NCBI GenBank assembly: GCA_023395255.1
Contig: JAEWZN010000007.1
Coordinates: forward strand, 418,440-482,439
DNA: 64,000 bases
DNA from: Deferribacteres bacterium
GTDB taxonomy: Bacteria > Chrysiogenota > Deferribacteres > Deferribacterales > Geovibrionaceae
Direction of reading: 5' to 3'
Below the pieces are notes generated by a model that did not search any database, was not told the origin of the DNA, and saw only the letters and a program-made list of their open reading frames with translations. The translations under genes were made by a program, and so were the position numbers. Of the stretch, positions 7,860-17,115 are shown in pieces. Every line of letters starts with the position of its first letter. Position 1 is the first letter of the stretch.

Positions 7860-9433
7860 TGTCCGGCTGCTGGATGTTGGTTCTTCACTCGCACCTTCCC
7901 TTTGTGAAGCATCCTGAATTTGATTACTTTCTGGAAGAGCACTGGCTGTACGAGGCGATAAGCGAAACATATCTGCCTCTTTTGATGAACATGAAAAAGC
8001 TTGAAGAGGAAGGAGTTCCGTTTCGTATTACCGTTTCGGTGACTCCGCCTCTGGCCGATATGCTTTCGGATACCATGCTTATGCAGAGGTTCGAGAAATA
8101 TCTGGACAGGCTTATAGAGCTTGCAAACAAAGAAAAAGAGAGAACCGCGCACGACCGCGCACAGAACCGTGTTGCGTGGATGTATCTTGAGCGCTTTGAG
8201 CGGCTTAAGGAGTTTTACACAGGCTTTTTAGGCAGGAGCGTGCTGAACGGCTACCGTTATTTTATGAATAAAGGCAGTCTGGAGATAATCACCTGCGGGT
8301 TCACCCACGGTTTTCTGCCGCTGATGAACGGCGACAATGCGGTTCGCGCGCAGATTGAGCTTGCGGTTAAAAGCCATGAAAAGAAATTCGGCACACCGCC
8401 CAAGGGTATATGGCTGCCGGAATGCGCCTATTACGCCGGGCTTGAGAAAATTCTCTCCGATTACGGCATAAGATATTTCTTCGTTGATACACACGGGGTT
8501 CTCTACTCCAAACCCAGACCGCGTTACGGCGTGTACGCTCCCGTGTACACCTCAAACGGAGTGGCCGCCTTCGGGCGTGATTATTACTCCTCAAAACAGG
8601 TCTGGAGCAGCAAGGAAGGCTACCCCGGAGACACATGCTACAGGGATTTTTACCGTGACATAGGCTACGATCTGGACGCGGAATATATTGCGCCTTACAT
8701 AAGCCCCGACGGAACAAGGGTTTTTACGGGCATGAAGTATCATAAAATAACCGGAAGCAGTGAGCACAAGGAGATCTACGAACCCGAAGCGGCAAAGAGC
8801 AAAACAGCGGAACACGCTGCCCACTTTGTCGCGGAGAGGGAGAAGCAGATAAAAGAACTAAACGGCATAATGGACAGAAAGCCTCTGGTGGTTTCTCCTT
8901 ATGACGCGGAGCTTTTCGGCCACTGGTGGTTTGAGGGGCCCGATTTTCTCGCAAATGTTTTCCGTGAGATAGATAAAAACCCTGAAATAACCGCCGTAAC
9001 CCCTATGGAGTATCTTGCGGAGTTTCCCACCAACCAGATGGTTGAGGTGAATCCGTCCTCATGGGGTGACAAGGGCTATTACGATGTGTGGCTTAATAAC
9101 GGAAACGAGTGGATTTACCGCCACCTGCATTTCATGGCGGATGCGATGGTCAGCCTTGCCAGAAAACACAGCAGCACAAAGGAAGACTTCATCAACCGTG
9201 CGCTGAACCAGATGACAAGAGAGCTTTTTCTGGCGCAAAGCAGCGACTGGGCTTTCCTTATGACCACGGAAACAGCCACTGAGTACTCAACAAGAAGAAC
9301 AAAGGAACATATACATAATTTTCTCAGGCTCAGGGAACTTGTGGACAACAGGGATTTCGATTATGATTTCCTCACGAAGCTTGAAACAAAAAACAGTATA
9401 TTTCCCGAAATAGATTTCAGGGTATATGCCTGA
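7859..9433 (+). CDS. GH57 1,4-alpha-glucan branching enzyme
   Basis: A 524-residue GH57 branching enzyme (DUF1957 subfamily) that makes alpha-1,6 branches in glycogen. Visible motifs: 'HSHLPF' (10-15), 'GFTHGFLPLM' (147-156), 'GIWLPECAY' (183-191) with nucleophile E188, and 'SPYDAELFGHWWFEG' (346-360) with acid/base D349. These match the Thermus and Thermococcus branching enzymes in order, and the length agrees with that subfamily. The C-terminal helical domain contains 'LAQSSDWAFLM'. It replaces GH13 GlgB, which is not seen here. Start overlaps the DUF4912 stop by one base. Ferritin follows after 17 bases. Confidence 0.9.
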   Translation: MSGCWMLVLHSHLPFVKHPEFDYFLEEHWLYEAISETYLPLLMNMKKLEEEGVPFRITVSVTPPLADMLSDTMLMQRFEKYLDRLIELANKEKERTAHDRAQNRVAWMYLERFERLKEFYTGFLGRSVLNGYRYFMNKGSLEIITCGFTHGFLPLMNGDNAVRAQIELAVKSHEKKFGTPPKGIWLPECAYYAGLEKILSDYGIRYFFVDTHGVLYSKPRPRYGVYAPVYTSNGVAAFGRDYYSSKQVWSSKEGYPGDTCYRDFYRDIGYDLDAEYIAPYISPDGTRVFTGMKYHKITGSSEHKEIYEPEAAKSKTAEHAAHFVAEREKQIKELNGIMDRKPLVVSPYDAELFGHWWFEGPDFLANVFREIDKNPEITAVTPMEYLAEFPTNQMVEVNPSSWGDKGYYDVWLNNGNEWIYRHLHFMADAMVSLARKHSSTKEDFINRALNQMTRELFLAQSSDWAFLMTTETATEYSTRRTKEHIHNFLRLRELVDNRDFDYDFLTKLETKNSIFPEIDFRVYA

Positions 9434-9450
9434 ACAAAACGGAGGAAACC

Positions 9451-9966
9451 ATGATTTCCAAGAAAATGGAAAAAGCGCTGAACGAACAGCTTAACTTTGA
9501 AATGTATTCGGCTTATGTTTACCTTGCCATGAGCGCCCACTGTGAAAGCAAGGGGCTCAAGGGCTTCGCCAACTGGTTTAATGTGCAGTATCAGGAAGAG
9601 ATGATGCACGCCATGAAGTTTTATAACTTCATACTTGACCAGAGTGCGGAAGTGGAGCTTGAGGCCATAAAAAAACCTAAAAAAGATTATGATACGCTTC
9701 TTTCGATCTTCGAGGAGACTCTTGTTCATGAAAGGGAAGTTACGAAAAGGATATACAAGCTTGTTGACCTTGCCCTTGACGAAAGAGACCACGGAACAAA
9801 TGCATTTCTCCAGTGGTTTGTGACCGAGCAGATTGAGGAGGAGTCATCCGTTAACCAGATTATAGATAAGCTTAAACTTGTTCAGGGCAACGGCAACGGC
9901 ATATTCCTTCTGGATGCCGAGCTTGCCACGAGGGTTTTCACTCCTCCGGCTGCTGCAACAGCTTAA
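9451..9966 (+). CDS. ftn: Non-haem ferritin
   Basis: A 171-residue four-helix bundle ferritin that oxidises Fe(II) and stores it as a mineral core in a 24-mer. The ferroxidase residues fall at the canonical positions: E17, E50, H53 (in 'EEMMH'), E94, Q127 and E130. The N-terminus 'MISKKMEKALNEQLNFEMYSA' is typical of bacterial FtnA. GGAGG precedes the ATG at good spacing. It is 17 bases downstream of the branching enzyme and ahead of a strong terminator, so it is at least partly read from the glycogen operon, although an internal promoter cannot be excluded. No Fur box was recognised. Confidence 0.93.
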   Translation: MISKKMEKALNEQLNFEMYSAYVYLAMSAHCESKGLKGFANWFNVQYQEEMMHAMKFYNFILDQSAEVELEAIKKPKKDYDTLLSIFEETLVHEREVTKRIYKLVDLALDERDHGTNAFLQWFVTEQIEEESSVNQIIDKLKLVQGNGNGIFLLDAELATRVFTPPAAATA

Positions 9967-9976
9967 TAAGATTAGA

Positions 9977-9998
9977 GCCTCCCTCCGGGGAGGCTTTT
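9977..9998 (+). terminator. Rho-independent terminator after ferritin
   Basis: Seven-base G+C-rich arms (GCCTCCC/GGGAGGC) around a four-base loop, followed by TTTTAT. It ends the + strand glycogen-ferritin operon and sits in the gap between convergent genes. Confidence 0.85.
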
Positions 9999-10008
9999 AT
10001 ATTAAGCC

Positions 10009-10491
10009 TCAGTCCATCGGCAGCAGGGCGTAGCCTTTGTTCTGGTACGCCGCAAGGCTGATATAGCCGTTTTTCACTATCTCCACGCCGCTTATGATAT
10101 TTGCTGAGTCTATCTTCATGTACGCCAGCGAAAGGCCGCATTGCTGAAAGCGCACTCCCATATTCCTGAGTTCGTTTATCCGCTTGTGCATTATTTTCTT
10201 GAGGCCTGTGTCCATGCTGCTGATATATTTGTCTGACTCTGTCATAAAGGCGGATGCATCACCCCTGATGATTACTATGAACAAGGGTTTCACACCTTCG
10301 CTCTTTAAGTTTTCAATGGTTTTTCTTATGGCGACAAGGCGGAGATCCAGAAGGTTTGCCTTGCCTTGGTTCAAATCAATAACTGCCCTGACCGTAGTGA
10401 GACCTGAAAGCGAGTCGGAGTGGCTTTCCTCCGCGTATACGGCATATGCAGCAAACAGCGTGAGGAGAACCGCGACCAGAATTTTTTTCAT
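10009..10491 (-). CDS. Secreted DsrE/DsrF-like family protein
   Basis: A 160-residue protein with a clear signal peptide (basic 'MKK', hydrophobic core, cut after about residue 20 'YAVYA'). The mature part follows the DsrE-like layout: 'AVIDL', a conserved 'PLFIVIIRGDASAFM' strand-loop, a helix with 'RINELRNMGVRFQQCGLSLAYMKI', and a terminal 'GYISLAAYQNKGYALLP'. A single Cys in 'FQQCG' occupies the usual DsrE active-site region. The start at 10491 is chosen because GGTGG lies just upstream and the signal peptide begins there; ten more in-frame residues are possible. It is the last gene of a group on the minus strand. Periplasmic sulfur or redox handling is a family-level guess only. Confidence 0.65.
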   Translation of the reverse strand: MKKILVAVLLTLFAAYAVYAEESHSDSLSGLTTVRAVIDLNQGKANLLDLRLVAIRKTIENLKSEGVKPLFIVIIRGDASAFMTESDKYISSMDTGLKKIMHKRINELRNMGVRFQQCGLSLAYMKIDSANIISGVEIVKNGYISLAAYQNKGYALLPMD

Positions 10492-10532
10492 ACTTCCACC
10501 GCAGATTCTTTTTGATGACATTATACCAGATT

Positions 10533-11147
10533 TTATGGATTTTTTAGCGGTTTTGTGCAGAAATTCATATATTTTACATCAATATATCTGTAAGGCAGGT
10601 GCTCATCACGCCCTTCTGGAATACCGAGGCGCGGGGCTTGGGCTATCTTTTCCGGCCTGTAGCCCGTATCAGCCATGAAGAAGCTTTCTTCAAATGTTTT
10701 TGCGTCATACTGCGGAACCTTGAGGGCGAGCGAATGGCAAATCAGGGTCTGTCCGCTGCACAGTTTTCCGGTTTCCCGCTCCCGACCGTCGCTTTTGAAG
10801 GGGTTGAGCTTTTTCATCATGCGTATCATCTCCGCATCATCCCCGAACGGATAGCCGGATTTTATAAGCACTGCGTTCCCCTCACCCCGGCAGCTCATGT
10901 TCAGCGAATCCCCGCCGCGGGCGTAGTACATATAGATTGTTCCGGCGGGCATGAACAGCGCCCTGCGCTTTTCGGTGTAGCCGAGGGAGGCGTGGCTCCC
11001 CTTTTCGTGCATGTAATAGCTTTCGGTCTCGATAATCTGCGCCTTGAGCCACACTCCGTCATGCAGACGGAATATCACCTTGCCCAGAAGATCACGGGCT
11101 ACCTCGCACGGTGTACGGTCAAAGAATGATGCTTCAAGCTTTTTCAT
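10533..11147 (-). CDS. 3-methyladenine DNA glycosylase (AAG/Mpg family)
   Basis: A 204-residue protein of the alkyladenine DNA glycosylase family, which removes alkylated purines to start base excision repair. It shows 'ARDLLGKVI', the catalytic 'ETESYY' with its general-base Glu, 'GSHASLGYTEKRRALF', 'GTIYMYYARGGDSLNM' and 'VLIKSGYP' in the expected order. The length is usual. No good Shine-Dalgarno is visible before the ATG; instead a strong palindrome overlapping the preceding stop codon lies 9 bases upstream. It is 14 bases downstream of khtU, so it probably shares that transcript. Confidence 0.88.
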   Translation of the reverse strand: MKKLEASFFDRTPCEVARDLLGKVIFRLHDGVWLKAQIIETESYYMHEKGSHASLGYTEKRRALFMPAGTIYMYYARGGDSLNMSCRGEGNAVLIKSGYPFGDDAEMIRMMKKLNPFKSDGRERETGKLCSGQTLICHSLALKVPQYDAKTFEESFFMADTGYRPEKIAQAPRLGIPEGRDEHLPYRYIDVKYMNFCTKPLKNP

Positions 11148-11155
11148 GGGAATCA

Positions 11156-11172
11156 GCGGGGCTAAGCCCCGC
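11156..11172 (-). other. Palindrome overlapping the khtU stop codon
   Basis: Arms of eight bases (GCGGGGCT/AGCCCCGC) around a single base span the khtU stop and end nine bases before the glycosylase start. No T run follows in either direction, so it may be an RNA structure that affects glycosylase translation rather than a terminator. Confidence 0.5.
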
Positions 11173-12364
11173 TCCGTTTGAATTTTGATGTGATGAATGA
11201 ATAAGCAATATAGATTCGTTTGGATTCTTTGGCGAAGAGGGGTCCCAGAACCGCAAGCAGCAGTACATAAAGCACTGCAAAGGACTGCACTACCGGGAGC
11301 AGTCCGCCAGCCTTGCCTATGCTTGCCATAATGATGGAAAACTCTCCTCTGGCAACGAGGGTGAAACCTATGTTCATAGAGGCTTTTGGTGATACTCCGG
11401 CTACTTTGCCCGCAATCTGACCGGAGAAGAAGTTTGCCGCAATAGTGAGCAGAACCCCTATGACAGCAGCACCCGCTGCACCGCCGAGAGTGGTCGGATC
11501 AATGCTGAGGCCGAAGCTGAAGAAGAACACCGCACCGAAAAAATCCCTGAAAGGGATTATCATATGCTCAATCCTCTTTGCATGGACTGATTCAGAAAGT
11601 ACGAGACCGAGAAGCAGGGCTCCTATTGCTTCTGCCACATGTACAGTTTCAGATGAACCTGCTATCATGAAAAGCAGGGCAAGAACGGTCAGAAGGAAAA
11701 GTTCAGGGGATTTTATATTAAGCGCTTTGTCAATTTTACCTATTATCTTCCTTCCGATCGCAAGGAAGAAGATTATGAATCCCAGAGCAGAGAGCGATGT
11801 AAGCAGAACTTTGGTAAATGATGTGGAACCGCTGAGCACTAGGCCTGAGAGTATGGACATATGAATGGCGATGAACAGGTCATCAAACATGATCATTCCC
11901 ATGATTATTTCTGTTTCAGGGTTAGCCGTTCTTTTCAGATCCACAAGAACCTTGGCTACAATAGCAGTTGATGAGCTGGTCATTATACCGCATATAACCA
12001 TGGTTTCAGCCAGAGGCATGCCCATCATCCATCCGAGAAGTAGGCCGGAGATAAAGTTCAGACCGACGTAAAATGCACCGCCAGTAACGATAGATTTACC
12101 GGATTTCAGAAGACGGGAGACTGAAAACTCAAGCCCCAGATAAAAGAGCAGGAATAATACTCCTAGCCTGCCTAGAAACTCTATGAAGTGTGCACTTTCA
12201 AGAAAGCGGAAGTCAAATATACCTATCTGAGGTGCATGCTGTCCCATGACCATACCAATCAGTATATAAAAAGGTATGACGGAAAATCGGAGTTTCTCTG
12301 ATATTAAACCGACGGAAGCGATCAGTGCCACCGCCAGACCTATTTCAAAAACAAGTGTGTCCAT
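11162..12364 (-). CDS. khtU: CPA2-family K+(Na+)/H+ antiporter, KhtU-like
   Basis: A 400-residue integral membrane protein with 12 or so hydrophobic segments and the CPA2 signature: 'LGRLGVLFLLFYLGLEFS' near residues 65-82, 'GIMTSSSTAIVAK' in the unwound helix, and 'FDDLFIAIHM' with the acidic pair of the ion site. The C-terminus stops after the transporter domain, with no RCK/TrkA-N domain attached. That matches Bacillus KhtU, which needs a separate KhtT subunit, and a KhtT-like gene lies directly upstream with a 61-base gap. GGAG precedes the ATG. It probably exports K+ under acidic, electrophile or osmotic stress. Confidence 0.85.
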   Translation of the reverse strand: MDTLVFEIGLAVALIASVGLISEKLRFSVIPFYILIGMVMGQHAPQIGIFDFRFLESAHFIEFLGRLGVLFLLFYLGLEFSVSRLLKSGKSIVTGGAFYVGLNFISGLLLGWMMGMPLAETMVICGIMTSSSTAIVAKVLVDLKRTANPETEIIMGMIMFDDLFIAIHMSILSGLVLSGSTSFTKVLLTSLSALGFIIFFLAIGRKIIGKIDKALNIKSPELFLLTVLALLFMIAGSSETVHVAEAIGALLLGLVLSESVHAKRIEHMIIPFRDFFGAVFFFSFGLSIDPTTLGGAAGAAVIGVLLTIAANFFSGQIAGKVAGVSPKASMNIGFTLVARGEFSIIMASIGKAGGLLPVVQSFAVLYVLLLAVLGPLFAKESKRIYIAYSFITSKFKRSGA

Positions 12365-12425
12365 AAGGCTCCATAAAAAGAATCACTGGGGATCATTGAG
12401 ATCCTTACTATTAAATCTGCGGTTT

Positions 12426-12917
12426 TCAGCAGTTGCCTGCGTTCATGAGTTCCTTGAAGAGTTTTATATGCTGACGCTCACCGGCTATAACCACCATGGC
12501 ATCCGCTGCAAAAACGCAGTCCGGACCGGGGCTCACTGTCTTTTTATCTTTTTCCACAATTGCAATAATGGAAACTCCTGTGAGCTGACGTACTTTGAGC
12601 CCGCCTATTGTTTTGCCTACCCAGCTTGAGGAAGGGTCAACTTTGAGCCATTCAATTACAAGATCGTCTATTTCCACGTCAATCGTTTCGAGTGCCTTAG
12701 GCTTGTAAGTGATTCCGCCGAGGATTCCTGCCAGAGCTCTTGCTTCTTCGTCTTCAAGGCTGCCGACAGGTATGCTTTCCTCCGGATCATCGTGGCTGAA
12801 ATAATAGACTTCCCGCTTGCCGTTATCATGAACTATTACAACGATTTTGTCTTTTGCCCTTGTTTCAACGATAAATTTTCTTCCTATACCGGGTAAATCA
12901 GATTCCCTAATCTGCAT
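12426..12917 (-). CDS. khtT: TrkA-C domain regulatory subunit, KhtT-like
   Basis: A 163-residue soluble protein. The N-terminal half begins 'MQIRESDLPGIGRKF', the signature of KhtT/YhaT proteins, and residues ~85-160 form a TrkA-C (RCK-C) ligand-binding domain ('WVGKTIGGLKVRQLTGVSIIAI', 'FAADAMVVIAGE'). KhtT gates the KhtU antiporter, in Bacillus in response to cyclic di-AMP, pH and cations. I prefer the ATG at 12917: GGAGGT abuts the first ATG at 12926 with no spacing, but sits nine bases from the second. It is the first gene of a khtT-khtU-glycosylase-DsrE group. Ligand specificity here is not known. Confidence 0.85.
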   Translation of the reverse strand: MQIRESDLPGIGRKFIVETRAKDKIVVIVHDNGKREVYYFSHDDPEESIPVGSLEDEEARALAGILGGITYKPKALETIDVEIDDLVIEWLKVDPSSSWVGKTIGGLKVRQLTGVSIIAIVEKDKKTVSPGPDCVFAADAMVVIAGERQHIKLFKELMNAGNC

Positions 12918-13051
12918 ATTCTGCATACCTCCGTGAATTGTTTATGTGTTTGTTTGATTAAAGACCAAAGATGCTAAAAAATAGAAAAAAGGCGATATTT
13001 TGATTAATAAAGCATATAACTTAAGATATTTCAAGTCTGAATAAGTTTATG

Positions 13052-13080
13052 AAAAAGCCCCGCCATTTAACAGACGGGGC
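13052..13080 (-). terminator. Rho-independent terminator after groEL
   Basis: Read on the minus strand: GCCCCG arm, 12-base loop, CGGGGC arm, then TTTTT. It lies 34 bases beyond the groEL stop and is well placed to end the groESL transcript. Confidence 0.85.
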
Positions 13081-13113
13081 CAGATATTTCTGTCGGTAAG
13101 GTAAGCGTGATGA

Positions 13114-15068
<1,955 letters not shown>

Positions 15069-15114
15069 CTTCTTCCTCCTTATATTTTTTGTTTTAATTG
15101 CCCTAATCAGGTTA

Positions 15115-15141
15115 TTAGCACTCTGAGGTGTTGAGTGCCAA
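15115..15141 (-). promoter_or_regulatory. CIRCE operator (HrcA binding site)
   Basis: TTAGCACTC, nine bases, GAGTGCCAA: the CIRCE inverted repeat with one mismatch (consensus second arm GAGTGCTAA). It lies between the predicted groES promoter and its ribosome binding site. hrcA itself is not in the window. Confidence 0.95.
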
Positions 15142-15151
15142 CAGTGTTATT

Positions 15152-15178
15152 TTTATAGATCGCGGGCGAAAAAATCAA
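15152..15178 (-). promoter_or_regulatory. Candidate sigma-70 promoter of groESL
   Basis: On the minus strand TTGATT (15178-15173) and TATAAA (15157-15152) are separated by 15 bases, a little short. The expected start of transcription falls next to the CIRCE element, as in other CIRCE-controlled operons. Confidence 0.5.
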
Positions 15179-15239
15179 GAGAAAAATACATGAAAAAATG
15201 AATAGAGTTATGAATATGGAAAGGGTGGGATAAAGGCGG

Positions 15240-15269
15240 GCACAGCCGTAAAAATACCTGCGGCTGTGC
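15240..15269 (-). terminator. Hairpin after the amidase gene
   Basis: Nine-base arms (GCACAGCCG/CGGCTGTGC) around a 12-base loop lie ten bases past the amidase stop on the minus strand. The following bases are not a clean T run (CCCGCCTTTAT), so termination is plausible but not certain. Confidence 0.5.
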
Positions 15270-15278
15270 TGCCTGTGA

Positions 15279-17114
15279 TTACTTATGCAGTTCTATATAG
15301 TTCTGTAAGCCCTGAAAAATACCGTAGGCTATCTTCTTTCTGTGGGCACTGCTTTTCAGCATCTCAGCTTCTTCCCTGTTTGAGATGAAGCCCGCCTCAA
15401 CCAGTATGGAGGGCATCTTCGCACCGACAAGAACATAGAACGGAGCCTGTTTGACCCCTCTGTTGTTTCTGTGGTTTGCCGTTCCGTAAACCGACTGAGT
15501 GAGTGATTCCTGTGCCTTGGCAGCAAGCAGGAGCGATTCCTCAAGTTTGGAGTTCAGCATTATATCTTTCAGGATTCCCTGAAGGTCGCTCATGGATTTT
15601 TCCGTGGCCATGTTTTCCGCCGCGGCGACTTCCAGAGCCGACTGATCTTTGGTTACGTTAAGTACAAAGGTTTCAAGCCCGCTGCTGTTTTTGTTTCTGC
15701 TGGCATTGACATGCACAGATACGAAAATATCCGCCTTAAGCCTGTTCGCTATGGCTGTTCTCTCTTCAAGCGGGATGAACACATCCGTCCTTCTGGTGAG
15801 GTGCACCTCAAGATCTGTGTTCTGCTTGAACAGTCTTTCAAGCTCAAGGGCTATGTCGAGGACAATATCCTTTTCCTTAAGCCCGTAATATGAGGCTCCG
15901 GGGTCTTTTCCGCCGTGACCGGCATCGATCACAATGCGGCGCACCTTAAGGCCGAAAACGCTGGCCAGAGTGGCCTTTGAGAGGTCACGGTCATTGGTTA
16001 TGTTTCTATCCGCTGTTTTCAGTGTTTCCGGCTGTTTGTTGTCTATACCCTGATTGCTTACGTCTATGACTATTCTGTCCGGATTGCTCATGGCGAAGAC
16101 AGTGAAGTCCTTAACATTGTCGCTGTCCAGAACAATGCGTGTAACGCCGGGGCGGTTCGGAGCCCAGCGCACAGAGCGGAGCAGACCGTCTTTTATGTCT
16201 ATCTCCTTAGGGATGGAGGCATCTATTGAGTCGGTCTGGAGGTCTATGAAGAGCCTCGGCGGCTTGTTGAACTCAGGGTTTTCCCTGAGCCAGTGTTTCA
16301 TGAACTCAGTGGGTTTGTTCAGGTCTATGACCACTCTGGTGTAGTCGCTTGCGGCGAAGTGGCGTATGCTTTTTACCACCTTGTCGCTGGTTCCGCCCGC
16401 CTTAACGCCGTAGTAATTTTCACCTGCTTTCTGGTCTGATGCAGCCTGATCTGTGTAAAAGCTGTCTGTGCTTTTAACTGCGGGCTGTGAAACTGTACTC
16501 GCCGCTGAGGTGGGGTTCGACTTTAGTTCGGGCACTGCGGGAGGAAGGTTTTCCTCAGGGAGTGAAGCCAAGGTGCGGGGGGCAGGGGGCGGAGCAACTG
16601 TGCGGTCTTTTCTTTCTGCCGCGGCTATGAGTTCGTTTATCTGCTCCAGCTTTTTCTTTGCTGCCGGGGTATCTTCGGATTTCGGGAATTTTATCAGCAT
16701 CTTGTTCAGCGTGAACCTTGCTGAGGGGTAATCCTTGCTCGCTATGTAGATGTCGGCAAGCTGGATATACGCAAGGGATGCCAGCCTTGTGTTGTAGTTA
16801 ACCGCCAGCAGGTTGAGGTTTCTGATTGTTTTCAGGAGATCATCCCTGCTGTTAAAGCGTTTGTAGCTTCTGTAGTATGTCTGCGCTGTGTAGTGCAGGG
16901 CATCATCCGCCAGCGCCCCTGAGGGCTGAACGGAATATATCTGGAAAAACCTGTCAGCCACATTCTCATAGGATTTTCGTGTGACTTTGGAAGACTTTTC
17001 TATGTAGGCCAGATCATTCTTGGCCGAGTTATACTTGTCAATCAGCTCCTCCGCAAACGCGGACGCGAAGGATGCAAGCAGAATTAAAATCAGTAAAAGG
17101 GTTTTTTTCTTCAC
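15279..17114 (-). CDS. N-acetylmuramoyl-L-alanine amidase, AmiC type, with TPR-like and AMIN domains
   Basis: A 611-residue exported enzyme that cuts the peptide from muramic acid during cell separation. Order: signal peptide (1-21), TPR-like helices (~25-165) including 'YPSARFTLNKMLIKFPKSED', a Pro/Ser/Thr-rich linker, an AMIN domain (~240-355) for septal targeting, and Amidase_3 (~390-608). Zinc ligands are in 'IDAGHGGKDPGA', the Glu of 'GLKEKDI' and 'SVHVNA'; the catalytic Glu is in 'SILVEAGFISN'. It starts with GTG, one base after the uvrA stop, with an AAGGAAA site inside uvrA, so it is translationally linked to uvrA. The N-terminal TPR part is an addition to the E. coli AmiC layout. Confidence 0.9.
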   Translation of the reverse strand: MKKKTLLLILILLASFASAFAEELIDKYNSAKNDLAYIEKSSKVTRKSYENVADRFFQIYSVQPSGALADDALHYTAQTYYRSYKRFNSRDDLLKTIRNLNLLAVNYNTRLASLAYIQLADIYIASKDYPSARFTLNKMLIKFPKSEDTPAAKKKLEQINELIAAAERKDRTVAPPPAPRTLASLPEENLPPAVPELKSNPTSAASTVSQPAVKSTDSFYTDQAASDQKAGENYYGVKAGGTSDKVVKSIRHFAASDYTRVVIDLNKPTEFMKHWLRENPEFNKPPRLFIDLQTDSIDASIPKEIDIKDGLLRSVRWAPNRPGVTRIVLDSDNVKDFTVFAMSNPDRIVIDVSNQGIDNKQPETLKTADRNITNDRDLSKATLASVFGLKVRRIVIDAGHGGKDPGASYYGLKEKDIVLDIALELERLFKQNTDLEVHLTRRTDVFIPLEERTAIANRLKADIFVSVHVNASRNKNSSGLETFVLNVTKDQSALEVAAAENMATEKSMSDLQGILKDIMLNSKLEESLLLAAKAQESLTQSVYGTANHRNNRGVKQAPFYVLVGAKMPSILVEAGFISNREEAEMLKSSAHRKKIAYGIFQGLQNYIELHK

Positions 17115-17115
17115 G

